Part shown: piece after piece, positions 46,814 to 60,536 of the stretch
Numbering within the stretch: the stretch's first letter is position 1
Layout: each line of letters begins with the position of its first letter
DNA from: Neoechinorhynchus agilis
Taxonomy: Eukaryota > Acanthocephala
DNA: 64,000 nt
Assembly (NCBI GenBank): GCA_051530055.1
Contig: CM121341.1
Span: forward strand, 5,890,001-5,954,000
Direction of reading: 5' to 3'
Translations under genes and position numbers: made by a program
Notes under the pieces: model-generated
Seen by the model: only the letters and a program-made list of their open reading frames with translations
What the model was told of the DNA's origin: nothing
The model's database searches: none

Positions 46814-46876
46814 GAGAGCGTGATACTAATGTCGTTGTTAGCATTTTTTTCAATCCTTAGTTCGTTTATTACAATA

Positions 46877-47692
46877 ATAAAGCACAATACGTGCAATCAC
46901 CACCGTCCCCAAAATCGTAGCTTCTCTCCTTCCTCGGCTGTCGCTATCACGTTAGTAACATTGCCTCGTTGTACTGCAAGCGAGATATTTTGTCGAAGGG
47001 AATACAGCTGCTCTTGAGTTTCCGGTCGTTTCTCTCAATTTATTCGAGAGATCCTGGAGCAGAGTGCCGAGCTGCCAAGCGCTCCACACGTCTCTAGTCC
47101 GAAGGGGACAAAATAGTGGGTCGGACGTGGCGTCCAGGAGAAGGTGAAATTCCGTCAGGTCGACGGCTGTCTAATCGACAAAGATTGACGGGTTCCAAGA
47201 TGTTGGGGAAGTTCACCGTTCTCAGCGCCCGAGAAATTACGTTATTGATCTCAGAATGGCGGGAGAACCTTCCTCCTGACTTTCGGCAAACGAAACCGTG
47301 TCGACCGAAAGCATCAACCAAAGACCCACATCGACAGCAATAAGTCCTAAGGACGCTGCGATCATCGTTACCTCATCAATGAGAAGAGTTCTCACAGATG
47401 CCAGAGGAACAGCCTCCAACCACGGCCCCGATTCTCGTGTCGAAACTGCCAACAATCTAGCTCTAACGGCCCCATCGCGAGAACCTGAAAGTAGAGAGCT
47501 GTGAGCTCTCCCCAGATCTACTGTCTGAGGCCATTCAGGGGAACATGGTTGGCGCCTGTCTGCTGGCACCATTCTTCAACTGCCACCACAAAGTCTTGGT
47601 CAAGACAGAACTTTTCCATCGGAATTTTCTTCGCTATCGGTTTACTCCCCTCATACGATCCAAGAAAGGCTGGCAAGGTCTACTAACGCCCG
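46877..47692 (-). mobile_element. Decayed retroelement fragment, copy 2
   Basis: This is the near-identical counterpart of 6046-7269, without that copy's inserted ~360 bp. Minus-strand pieces resemble the polyprotein region downstream of reverse transcriptase (WLEAVPLASVRTLL, GRHGFVCRKSGGRFSRH, RRPDGIS). It is broken and truncated, and its class is uncertain. No terminal repeats were found around it. Confidence 0.65.
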
Positions 47693-48183
47693 AATGCCCA
47701 ATCCCCCTCAGATGACAAATGAAGCTTGTCGTTACGCTTCATCTGGAGCTGGACATTTAAAATACGCTCGAGACAAGCCTTTACCGTGTCGTCGAGCTTA
47801 GCCAATCATTCCTTATGTTTGAAGAATGTTGCTGTATTTGGGGATCTTCGTGAGCCGAGAGAGCGCTCGCCCTATCGCACAGCAACGAAAACCTAATTTC
47901 CATCCCTTTTTTGTTATTTATATTTACTGCCTTGAAAAACTGAAATGAGGCCTCGTTTTTAATGCGGAAACAAAAAGTGAAGTCGATGGCCTTTGTTGTT
48001 TCTCGGTTGCCTTTGTCGAGTCTTCATCGTTGTTTTCGCAACTGTACAGAATGAGCCACAAAAAGCGTTTATAATTACATATTGACTTTACAAAATACAT
48101 GTAGAAAAAATTGTCCAAACTTCATTTTCTTGCATTTCATTGTCTCATTACGGCAACAATGGCGAAAAAATTGATAAGATTAC
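47693..48183. other. Intergenic, no gene seen
   Basis: AT-rich 3' flank of the ERCC8-like gene. Short open stretches only. Confidence 0.4.
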
Positions 48184-49333
48184 TCATTGCAATGGATGTT
48201 TAAACGAAGAACAGGGGCTATAACTTATTGCATTCGTGTTTGAGTTTAGAAAAAGGCGAAAATTGATTGGGTCAAATACACTTAAACGGATTGGACTGAA
48301 AAGTGACGACAATCCTAGTTGTCTTGTTAAGGGCTCGCCAAAAAGGTCCACAATGACGGCAAGTCGTTTTGTGGTGATCATGATGGCATTAATCGTTTGA
48401 AAAAGTCTAATTCCTTCGGGTCGCTGTATTTCCGGATTCTCGTCCATGTCAACTTGAGGTTTCAGATCGATGGATCGCTTGAATGAGCAACTGAAACTAT
48501 CGAACAAGTGGATGCAAGCGTTTCGATCTACAACAAATAGAAAAGATGATATAGTCCCGATCGAGGTTAACCGAGCACATTTCATCGGATTGAGTTGAAA
48601 ATTCTTATGGTTTTTAACACGTCCACGTAATGAGAGTGAGGCGAAAGGTAACCGGGAGCTCCGTATATCCCATAAAGTGACACAATCTGAATCCGTAGAT
48701 TTCTCGTGCCGTACAATGGTAGCCAAAGTGTAATCGTTAGATAACCAACAAGCATCCGTTATTTTGTTTTTACTAATGTTGATATCAGTAGTTAAATTAG
48801 CTTCGGAGCTAATATAATCACTGACTGAAATGATGAGTGGTAAGTCCGGTCAAAATGTCGACTAGAACAGCAGATCGATCGGATGTGATTGTGGATAAAA
48901 GTGTTGGTTTGCCCGGATTGTGGCTGTGTCCCTTTATAATATCTAAATTAAAGACATCAGCGATTTCTGATGATGCTACATCGTAGATGACTAAAGGACC
49001 TTTTTTGAACGATGCTGTGATTATTCCTCGATCCACCGGATACCAGTGAGCTGACAATGGAACACCTACAACAAGTTCATCAGGTGAAATCGTTTGGCTC
49101 GGTTCGATGGATGACCGGTCGTCTTGTAAAAGATCGTAAATCAACACTTTTCCGGATGCCAATATTACACACACAAATCTTCGATCGATCGGATCCAATT
49201 CTTTTGGACAATTTAGGTCCCAATGAACCGAACACATGGGAAGATTTATAACTTTTTTGGAGAACGATAGTGACTTTAGAATCTTACAAGACACTCTACG
49301 TTCAATAGAAACGTCACCGTACCGTCGATCCAT
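48184..49333 (-). CDS. ERCC8: ERCC8/CSA-like WD-repeat protein
   Basis: The first part (49333-48818) contains VLIYDLLQDDRSS, then AHWYPVDRGIITASFKKGPLVIYDVASSEIADVFNLD and SDRSAVLVDILTG. This follows ERCC8 ([36 protein letters not shown]...) closely in order and spacing. The second part (48726-48184) begins YTLATIVRHEKSTDSDCVTLWDIRSS, the next WD blade, and continues with less typical repeats. A short intron near 48820-48770 joins them (candidate acceptor AACATTAG). CSA is the substrate receptor of a CUL4-DDB1 ligase in transcription-coupled repair. The protein, about 360 residues, is divergent and many WD dipeptides are lost, so the later blades are hard to define. Confidence 0.75.
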
Positions 49334-49892
49334 ATTCGTTTTAAAAAAGAACTCGATTATTGTTTATAACAAATCAAACCATCACTACGGAAGAACGCAA
49401 AAAAATATCAACCGAAACAATCGTATAGAGAAAACCGCTCGGATCAGTGTTAAAGTTTATACTTTTGGTGAGACTTTTAAACAAAGAATGAGGAAGATAT
49501 TTTTCGGATTATTTTTTATACCAGTTTCCGTTTTTCAATTTCTGGTGTTTTCACAAAAAAAAGACGATTTATCGATCTTGTTTCAAAAATGTATTCGCCC
49601 TTTTTTTTCGTTCGACGTAAAACAACAAGATTTATCATTTAAACATATAAAGATGTTTCTCAGCGCTTTTAGCGATTGGAGCAGAAAGTCTTCAGCTCTC
49701 CGACCCAGGGAAACGGCAGACTCCAAGTGTTTCAAAAAAGACTGAACAAAGTCTTGAGTTCGGAGGGGGCGACCACTTGAGAAGAAAATTAGGCCGGGTT
49801 GCAGGCATTTAAGCCTAGTTTCATGGTTCGTCAAGCCATTTTGTTGCCTATTTTAAGAAGCCTTTTCATTTTATTAATCTCTGTCCTAGGTG
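49334..49892. other. 5' flank of ERCC8-like gene and lead-in to PRP4K array
   Basis: An open stretch at 49236-49745 on the plus strand has T-rich composition and no family similarity. I do not count it as a gene. Confidence 0.4.
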
Positions 49893-52800
49893 AAAACGCT
49901 TGACGTGGTCAGATTTTTGTTGTTTTTTTGATAAAAGTTGATTTTTTTTGATATTTCAACGACACGTCACAAAAATATGATTGCACCTTTTTTTTCTAAG
50001 AATCAATGGATAAAAAGTATCGCGACTATGGAACCAGGAAAGCGTCGACCAATGAGAGACTGCGTTCTAGTCGTGATCAGCGGCGGTACAACGAAGTAGG
50101 TCATTGTTGTTGTTGTTGTTTGATTGTTGATCTGCGGAGACTGGAAGTTATGCGGTACAACGAAGTAGGTCATTGTTGTTGTTGTTTGATTGTTGATCTG
50201 CGGAGACTGGAAGTTATCGGCGGCGTAGGTCCCCGACGTTGACGTGGTCAGACTTTTGTTGTTTTTTTGATAAAAGTTGATTTTTTTTGATATTTCAACG
50301 ACCACGTCACAAAAATATGATTGCACCTTTTTTTTCTAAGAATCAATGGATAAAAAGTATCGCGACTATGGAACCAGGAAAGCGTCGACCAATGAGAGAC
50401 TGCGTTCTAGTCGTGATCAGCGGCGGTACAACGAAGTAGGTCATTGTTGTTGTTGTTGTTGTTTGATTGTTGATCTGCGGAGACTGGAAGTTATGCGGTA
50501 CAACGAAGTAGGTCATTGTTGTTGTTGTTGTTTGATTGTTGATCTGCGGAGACTGGAAGTTATCGGCGGCGTAGGTCCCCGACGTTGACGTGGTCAGACT
50601 TTTGTTGTTTTTTTGATAAAAGTTGATTTTTTTTGATATTTCAACGACCACGTCACAAAAATATGATTGCACCTTTTTTTCTAAGAATCAATGGGTAAAA
50701 AGTATCGCGACTATGGAACCAGGAAAGCGTCGACCAATGAGAGACTGCGTCTAGTCGTGATCAGCGGCGGTACAACGAAGTAGGTCATTGTTGTTGTTGT
50801 TGTTTGATTGTTGATCTGCGGAGACTGAAGTTATGGGTACAACGAAGTAGGTCATTGTTGTTGTTGTTTGATTGTTGACCGGAGACTGGAAGTTATCGGC
50901 GGCGTGGTCCCCGACGTTGACGTGGTCAGACTTTGTTGTTTTTTTGATAAAAGTTGATTTTTTTGATATTTCAACGACCACGTCACAAAAATATGATTGC
51001 ACCTTTTTTTTCTAAGAATCAATGGGTAAAAAGTATCGCGACTATGGAACCAGGAAAGCGTCGACCAATGAGAGACTGCGTTCTAGTCGTGATCAGCGGC
51101 GGTACAACGAAGTAGGTCATTGTTGTTGTTGTTGTTTGATTGTTGATCTGCGGAGACTGGAAGTTATGCGGTACAACGAAGTAGGTCATTGTTGTTGTTG
51201 TTGTTTGATTGTTGATCTGCGGAGACTGGAAGTTATCGGCGGCGTAGGTCCCCGACGTTGACGTGGTCAGACTTTGTTGTTTTTTGATAAAAGTTGATTT
51301 TTTTTGATATTTCAACGACACGTCACAAAAATATGATTGCACCTTTTTTCTAAGAATCAATGGGTAAAAAGTATCGCGACTATGGAACCAGGAAAGCGTC
51401 GACCAATGAGAGACTGCGTTCTAGTCGTGATCAGCGGCGGTACAACGAAGTAGGTCATTGTTGTTGTTGTTTGATTGTTGATCTGCGGAGACTGGAAGTA
51501 CGGTACAACGAAGTAGGTCATTGTTGTTGTTGTTGTTGTTTGATTGTTGATCTGCGGAGACTGGAAGTTATCGGCGGCGTAGGTCCCCGACGTTGACGTG
51601 GTCAGACTTTTGTTGTTTTTTTGATAAAAGTTGATTTTTTTTGATATTTCAACGACCACGTCACAAAAATATGATTGCACCTTTTTTTTCTAAGAATCAA
51701 TGGATAAAAAGTATCGCGACTATGGAACCAGGAAAGCGTCGACCAATGAGAGACTGCGTTCTAGTCGTGATCAGCGGCGGTACAACGAAGTAGGTCATTG
51801 TTGTTGTTGTTTTTGTTGATCTGCGGAGACTGGAAGTTATGCGGTACAACGAAGTAGGTCATTGTTGTTGTTGTTTGATTGTTGATCTGCGGAGACTGGA
51901 AGTTATCGGCGGCGTAGGTCCCCGACGTTGACGTGGTCAGACTTTTGTTGTTTTTTTGATAAAAGTTGATTTTTTTTGATATTTCAACGACCACGTCACA
52001 AAAATATGATTGCACCTTTTTTTTCTAAGAATCAATGGGTAAAAAGTATCGCGACTATGGAACCAGGAAAGCGTCGACCAATGAGAGACTGCGTTCTAGT
52101 CGTGATCAGCGGCGGTACAACGAAGTAGGTCATTGTTGTTGTTTGTTGTTGACAACGAAGTTATGCGGTACAACGAAGTAGGTCATTGTTGTTGTTGTTG
52201 TTTGATTGTTGATCTGCGGAGACTGGAAGTTATCGGCGGCGTAGGTCCCCGACGTTGACGTGGTCAGACTTTTGTTGTTTTTTTGATAAAAGTTGATTTT
52301 TTTTGATATTTCAACGACCACGTCACAAAAATATGATTGCACCTTTTTTTTCTAAGAATCAATGTAAAAAGTATCGCGACTATGGAACCAGGAAAGCGTC
52401 GACCAATGAGAGACTGCGTTCTAGTCGATCAGCGGCGGTACAACGAAGTAGGTCATTGTTGTTGTTGTTGTTTGATTGTTGATCTGCGGAGACTGGAAGT
52501 TATGCGGTACAACGAAGTAGGTCATTGTTGTTGTTGTTTGATTGTTGATCTGCGGAGACTGGAAGTTATCGGCGGCGTAGGTCCCCGACGTTGACGTGGT
52601 CAGACTTTTGTTGTTTTTTTGAAAAGTGATTTTTTTTGATATTTCAACGACCACGTCACAAAAATATGATTGCACCTTTTTTTCAAGAATCAATGGGTAA
52701 AAAGTATCGCGACTATGGAACCAGGAAAGCGTCGACCAATGAGAGACTGCGTTCTAGTCGTGATCAGCGGCGGTACAACGAAGTAGGTCATGTTGTTGTT

Positions 52801-54332
52801 GTTTGATTGTTGATCTGCGGAGACTGGTTATGCGGTACAACGAAGTAGGTCATTGTTGTTGTTGTTGTTGTTTGATTGTTGATCTGCGGAGACTGGAAGT
52901 TATCGGCGGCGTAGGTCCCCGACGTTGACGTGTCGACTTTTGTTGTTTTTTTGATAAAAGTTGATTTTTTTTGATATTTCAACGACCACGTCACAAAAAT
53001 ATGATTGCACCTTTTTTTTCTAAGAATCAATGGGTAAAAAGTATCGCGACTATGGAACCAGGAAAGCGTCGACCAATGAGAGACTGCGTTCTAGTCGTGA
53101 TCAGCGGCGGTACAACGAAGTAGGTCATTGTTGTTGTTGTTGTTGTTTGATTGTTGATCTGCGGAGACTGGAAGTTATGCGGTACAACGAAGTAGGTCAT
53201 TGTTGTTGTTGTTTGATTGTTGATCTGCGGAGACTGAAGTCGGCGGCGTAGGTCCCGACGTTGACGTGGTCAGACTTTTGTTGTTTTTTTGATAAAAGTT
53301 GATTTTTTTTGATATTTCAACGACCACGTCACAAAAATATGATTGCACCTTTTTTTTCTAAGAATCAATGGGTAAAAAGTATCGCGACTATGGAACCAGG
53401 AAAGCGTCGACCAATGAGAGACTGCGTTCTAGTCGTGATCAGCGGCGGTACAACGAAGTAGGTCATTGTTGTTGTTGTTGTTGTTTGATTGTTGATCTGC
53501 GGAGACTGGAAGTTATGCGGTACAACGAAGTAGGTCATTGTTGTTGTTGTTGTTTGATTGTTGATCTGCGGAGACTGGAAGTTATCGGCGGCGTAGGTCC
53601 CCGACGTTGACGTGGTCAGACTTTTGTTGTTTTTTTGATAAAAGTTGATTTTTTTTGATATTTCAACGACCACGTCACAAAAATATGATTGCACCTTTTT
53701 TTTCTAAGAATCAATGGGTAAAAAGTATCGCGACTATGGAACCAGGAAAGCGTCGACCAATGAGAGACTGCGTTCTAGTCGTGATCAGCGGCGGTACAAC
53801 GAAGTAGGTCATTGTTGTTGTTGTTGTTTGATTGTTGATCTGCGGAGACTGGAAGTTATGCGGTACAACGAAGTAGGTCATTGTTGTTGTTGTTGTTTGA
53901 TTGTTGATCTGCGGAGACTGGAAGTTATCGGCGGCGTAGGTCCCCGACGTTGACGTGGTCAGACTTTTGTTGTTTTTTTGATAAAAGTTGATTTTTTTTG
54001 ATATTTCAACGACCACGTCACAAAAATATGATTGCACCTTTTTTTTCTAAGAATCAATGGGTAAAAAGTATCGCGACTATGGAACCAGGAAAGCGTCGAC
54101 CAATGAGAGACTGCGTTCTAGTCGTGATCAGCGGCGGTACATCGAAGTAGGTCATTGTTGTTGTTGTTGTTGTTGTTTGATTGTTGATCTGCGGAGACTG
54201 GAAGTTATCGGCGTAGGTCCCCGACGTTGACGTGGTCAGACTTTTGTTGTTTTTTTGATAAAAGTTGATTTTTTTTGATATTTCAACGACACGTCACAAA
54301 AATATGATTGCACCTTTTTTTTCTAAGAATCA

Positions 54333-57258
<2,926 letters not shown>

Positions 57259-57661
57259 ATCCAATTTTCCAGCATCTTCTCGACAATGTAAAGAAAATCT
57301 TTTAAAGGGCATGTAGGCAGGATTCATCGAAGAAAAAAATTAGGACACATCAAAAACAACAAATTGCCACTCTTTAGCCACCTTAAACTCTCAAACTTGT
57401 TTAAACCCTCAATCGGATTGTTGGGAAGCGATTTCACATCTTTCGACTTGATTTGGTCTACAAAATGTAATATCAATATCAACCGAATTTTTTGTCTTGT
57501 TGCGCAATAATTGCAGAAAATTCTAACAAAAAAAGGTTCAAAGGAAATGTGCTATACTCCCCATTAGATTGCTACAGCAATAACTTTTACATTGTTCAAA
57601 AATGTTGGCAGAGTAAAAATAGAAAATTATGAGGAGGCACACGGGTATTAGTAAATTAATG
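57259..57661. other. 3' flank of PRP4K, no gene seen
   Basis: Contains the likely 3'UTR of the kinase gene. Nothing else is recognisable. Confidence 0.4.
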
Positions 57662-58579
57662 AAACTCATAAACCTTAAATTCGTTTGAGTATAAGAGAAA
57701 ACTGTGGTTTTACAAGAAGGCCGAAAATTATCAAAAATCAATTATTTGATCGCTCTAAAGTCATCTTTAATAATTGTATCGTTAACAGTAAATGGGAATT
57801 TAAAATCAGAACTAATGATTCATTTTTAATAAAGGAAGTTTATTAAGAAGATTTGGTTCTTTTCAGTTTATTTCAAGCTAAGATCGTGCCTCGGACGCTG
57901 ATGGCATTTCCTCGTTGAATTGCGAGGCTAATCCTTTGGATTAGGAAAGTCCTCTCACGTCGCTCTCCTGTGCAGGATGTGAGCCGCCGTCCGAGTTCAG
58001 CGCAGAAGTTTTGTGCTGACGATCCCAGTGCCCCTTGCGTTTCCACGCCGAAAGGAAGGAATATATAATTTTAGTAGACGTAAACGAAATAGAAATCTAT
58101 TACAACAAAACAACAACCAAAAAGGCATTAACAAAACTTCAATTTTTCTCGTCTCATTCTCTCGGCTGTTATTAAATATGGAAGCTTTTAGCTGTCTACG
58201 GTAACTATGGAAATATTAAGATATCTTCATTAAAGCCAGAGAAATTGGTTGGGATGTCCAAATCATTGACCGAGATTCGATCGGAATGTGGCAGTTCGCA
58301 GGCGTCCAGCGTTTCTGCTCAAGAGAAGGAACTGATAACTGTTGATAGTTGCGTGAATTCCGAGATTCATAGAAATTTGATGAGACCTCAGCATCTTGGT
58401 TTTGATTTTTCTAAAGTAATTGGCGAAAGTGATAGCGTAAGCAGTTCAAATAGTGAAATAAAAGTGGATCATGGCATGAGCGCTGATATTGTTCAAAAGA
58501 TAACTGAAACTGTTCTTAAAGTTAACGCCGAGGCACTCAGTTCCAATATGACCGAATCAATGGCGAAAACCACCAAAGA
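57662..58579. repeat. Right arm of the 918-bp inverted repeat
   Basis: This is the reverse complement of 45896-46813. It covers the upstream region and first ~108 codons of the tail-anchored protein gene. Confidence 0.93.
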
Positions 58580-58709
58580 GGAGACTAATAAGGATAACTT
58601 ATATTTTAAAATAATTGTTGCTGGGACGTTTCTGCTGGCATTTATGATGGGAATGCACTTTTTTGTGATAATAGAACATTTCGCGGCCCACCGAAAGCTT
58701 AATTCGTGA
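58254..58709 (+). CDS. Tail-anchored membrane protein, family not recognised (right copy)
   Basis: The gene encodes 151 residues. It is identical to the left copy through MAKTTK, where the inverted repeat ends. The transmembrane segment IIVAGTFLLAFMMGMHFFVIIEHF and the tail AAHRKLNS then differ. The two endings still align loosely (LAFVLGVHFVYLLQFF versus LAFMMGMHFFVIIEHF), so they are paralogous rather than random. The same polar N-terminal helix is expected to face the cytosol. The start is chosen at MSKSLTE; the frame is open 9 bases further but without an ATG. Confidence 0.7.
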   Translation: MSKSLTEIRSECGSSQASSVSAQEKELITVDSCVNSEIHRNLMRPQHLGFDFSKVIGESDSVSSSNSEIKVDHGMSADIVQKITETVLKVNAEALSSNMTESMAKTTKEETNKDNLYFKIIVAGTFLLAFMMGMHFFVIIEHFAAHRKLNS

Positions 58710-59371
58710 ATAAACAGCTCATTATTGAAGTGAACTTACGTGATTCGGTCGCCTTGTGACATAAAGTATTAGTTTTATTGGTTTTCACTGCCGAAACTGT
58801 TGATCGGATTTTTTTCGTTAAAACGGACCGAATTCGCCTGTGTGTCGTCGCGACGCTTAAAGTTTCACCAAGGACCATTTTGTTTAAAATTAGATACTAA
58901 AATGCTTATTGAAATATCTGATGCTAATCTTCTGTGTGAATTGTACCTTTTTTTTCGGACCAGTCGCCAAACTGCACTATTCTCAAATTTGTGAGAATGT
59001 AAAATAACGGAAACGGGAGCAAGTTTGTTGTCATGACCGGAATTTTTAACGGTCTTATTTAGAAGTATGGAACTGGCAAATAATTTTTTTTATTAAAGAC
59101 GTTTCGAATCTATCAAAAAAGACTTCATCTACTCATATAACTCGGTACTTCTTTACATATATCGAAATTTTTCTAATATTATAAGCACTCCAGCCAATCA
59201 CAGTACGAGCAGCCTAATTATCTCAAAGCGTAGCTGTCGAATGGCGTGAAGAACAAATGGAATCGTAATTTCCTCGCGCGCGTGCGGATACAAAAAAAGC
59301 ATTTTCAGCTGAGAGATTGTAGTTTAAGTATTTTTGGATGACCTGGATTTGTTTTTCGGAATAATTTTCTT
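58710..59371. other. Intergenic, no gene seen
   Basis: AT-rich, with an open stretch at 58800-58994 that has no recognisable features. Confidence 0.4.
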
Positions 59372-59520
59372 TTTATTGATAGTTGCAACCTTTTTTTAGC
59401 CTCCCCGATGACTGATTTGTACGAACTTTCGTCTCGGAAACAATACCTGAAGAGGTCTGCATGTAGACGAAAATTCGTAGAAATCAGTCATCGGGGAGGT
59501 TAAATGCAGCTATCAATAAA
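59372..59520. repeat. Long hairpin with hammerhead-like motif
   Basis: The arms 59372-59434 and about 59465-59520 are imperfect reverse complements (TTATTGATAG, CCTCCCCGATGACTGATTT...). At 59447-59472 lies CTGAAGA, a G, a GTCT/AGAC stem-loop and GAAA. This matches the order CUGANGA - stem II - GAAA of hammerhead ribozyme cores, with one extra base. Confidence 0.75.
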
Positions 59521-59823
59521 TTGGAATTCCCCCCCCCCCGATTGAAATCAAAGACAATAATTTTCTCCCAATGTCCGTGAAATTGTCGTAAACAAAAACG
59601 AAAGAATGTCATCGACAGGAACCACTGTCAGCCTCGTCTACACGTGAATAATCAATGATTTTACACTTGAATCGCGCGTTTTTTGTTGTTGCCCGAATGG
59701 AAACGAACGAGTTCGTGGTCCAAGTGTTTTATTTCCTTAAAGATTTTTCTCATGAATGATCAATTCAAATGGATGTCCTTATAGCCTTTGGACCGCTTAT
59801 CGTCGAAAAAGTTGCGTTTTTAG

Positions 59824-60355
59824 ATGAATCTAATAAGATCTTTGATCCAAAAAATCCAATACCTCGCTCATAAACTCGATCATGACGTCGAAGGCTCAAG
59901 TGTTGATAAAATCGAAGAATTCGCTCGGTCATTTAACAAATTCAAAAATGTTATTGTAATGTGCGGAGCTGGATTATCTACAGGTTTTAGCTGTCATTGT
60001 ACATCGATATGGTTCCATCTTCAATTAGCTGCCGGAATTCCTGATTTTCGATCTCCCAAATCTGGCATCTATGCCATGTTTGCAGTGGGAACACTCAATC
60101 CGGAATCATTATTTGAAATTTCGGCATTTAAAGTTCGTGCAAACCGTTTTATCTCTCTCATCATTTTCGTCCATAGCGAGATCCTGCACCATTTTATAAG
60201 GCCGTAAAAGTGTTGTTTCCAACTAGATTAATGGTATTTTAAATTTTATTCTTCAACTCGTACTCATCGTCTACTTAAGCCAACAAGAGGACATTATTTT
60301 ATTAGATTCCTGCAAGAATTGGGCGTTCTTAAAAGAGTATACACTCAGGTATTTG
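59824..60355 (+). CDS. Sirtuin (class I, SIRT2/SIRT3-like), N-terminal part
   Basis: Exon 1, 59824-59983, encodes KFKNVIVMCGAGLST. A 45-bp intron (59984-60028) leads in frame to AAGIPDFRSPKSGIYAMF... NPESLFEIS. Together these are the NAD-binding GAGLSTAAGIPDFRSPKSGIY motif. Further exon pieces follow: DPAPFYKAVKVLFPT near 60183-60220, and KPTRGHYFIRFLQELGVLKRVYTQ near 60283-60350, followed by a GTATTT donor. The next expected exon (NIDTLER...) is not found, because the sequence enters the 85-bp array, which continues past the window end. Sirtuins are NAD-dependent protein deacylases. Compartment cannot be judged. Confidence 0.85.
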
Positions 60356-60536
60356 TGTTCTTGCCTTATTCAGTCTTTCACCAAAAAAAAGAGAGATCCT
60401 CAAATACGTGGATTTTAATTATGTGGCCAACATTCATGGTCTAATTTCAGTTTATACTCTTTTTGTAACAACAAAACGTTTCAACACCAACGTCCACGAA
60501 GAAGAGCTTTTTTCAGTGATCGCGACCACGCTCGTT

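Noticed and set aside
49236-49745. 169-codon plus-strand open frame
   Set aside because: It overlaps the ERCC8-like gene start antisense, is T/F/K-rich and shows no family features.
58013-58204. Upstream 63-codon frame before the tail-anchored protein gene
   Set aside because: It is duplicated only because it lies in the inverted repeat. Composition and position suggest 5' flank or UTR.
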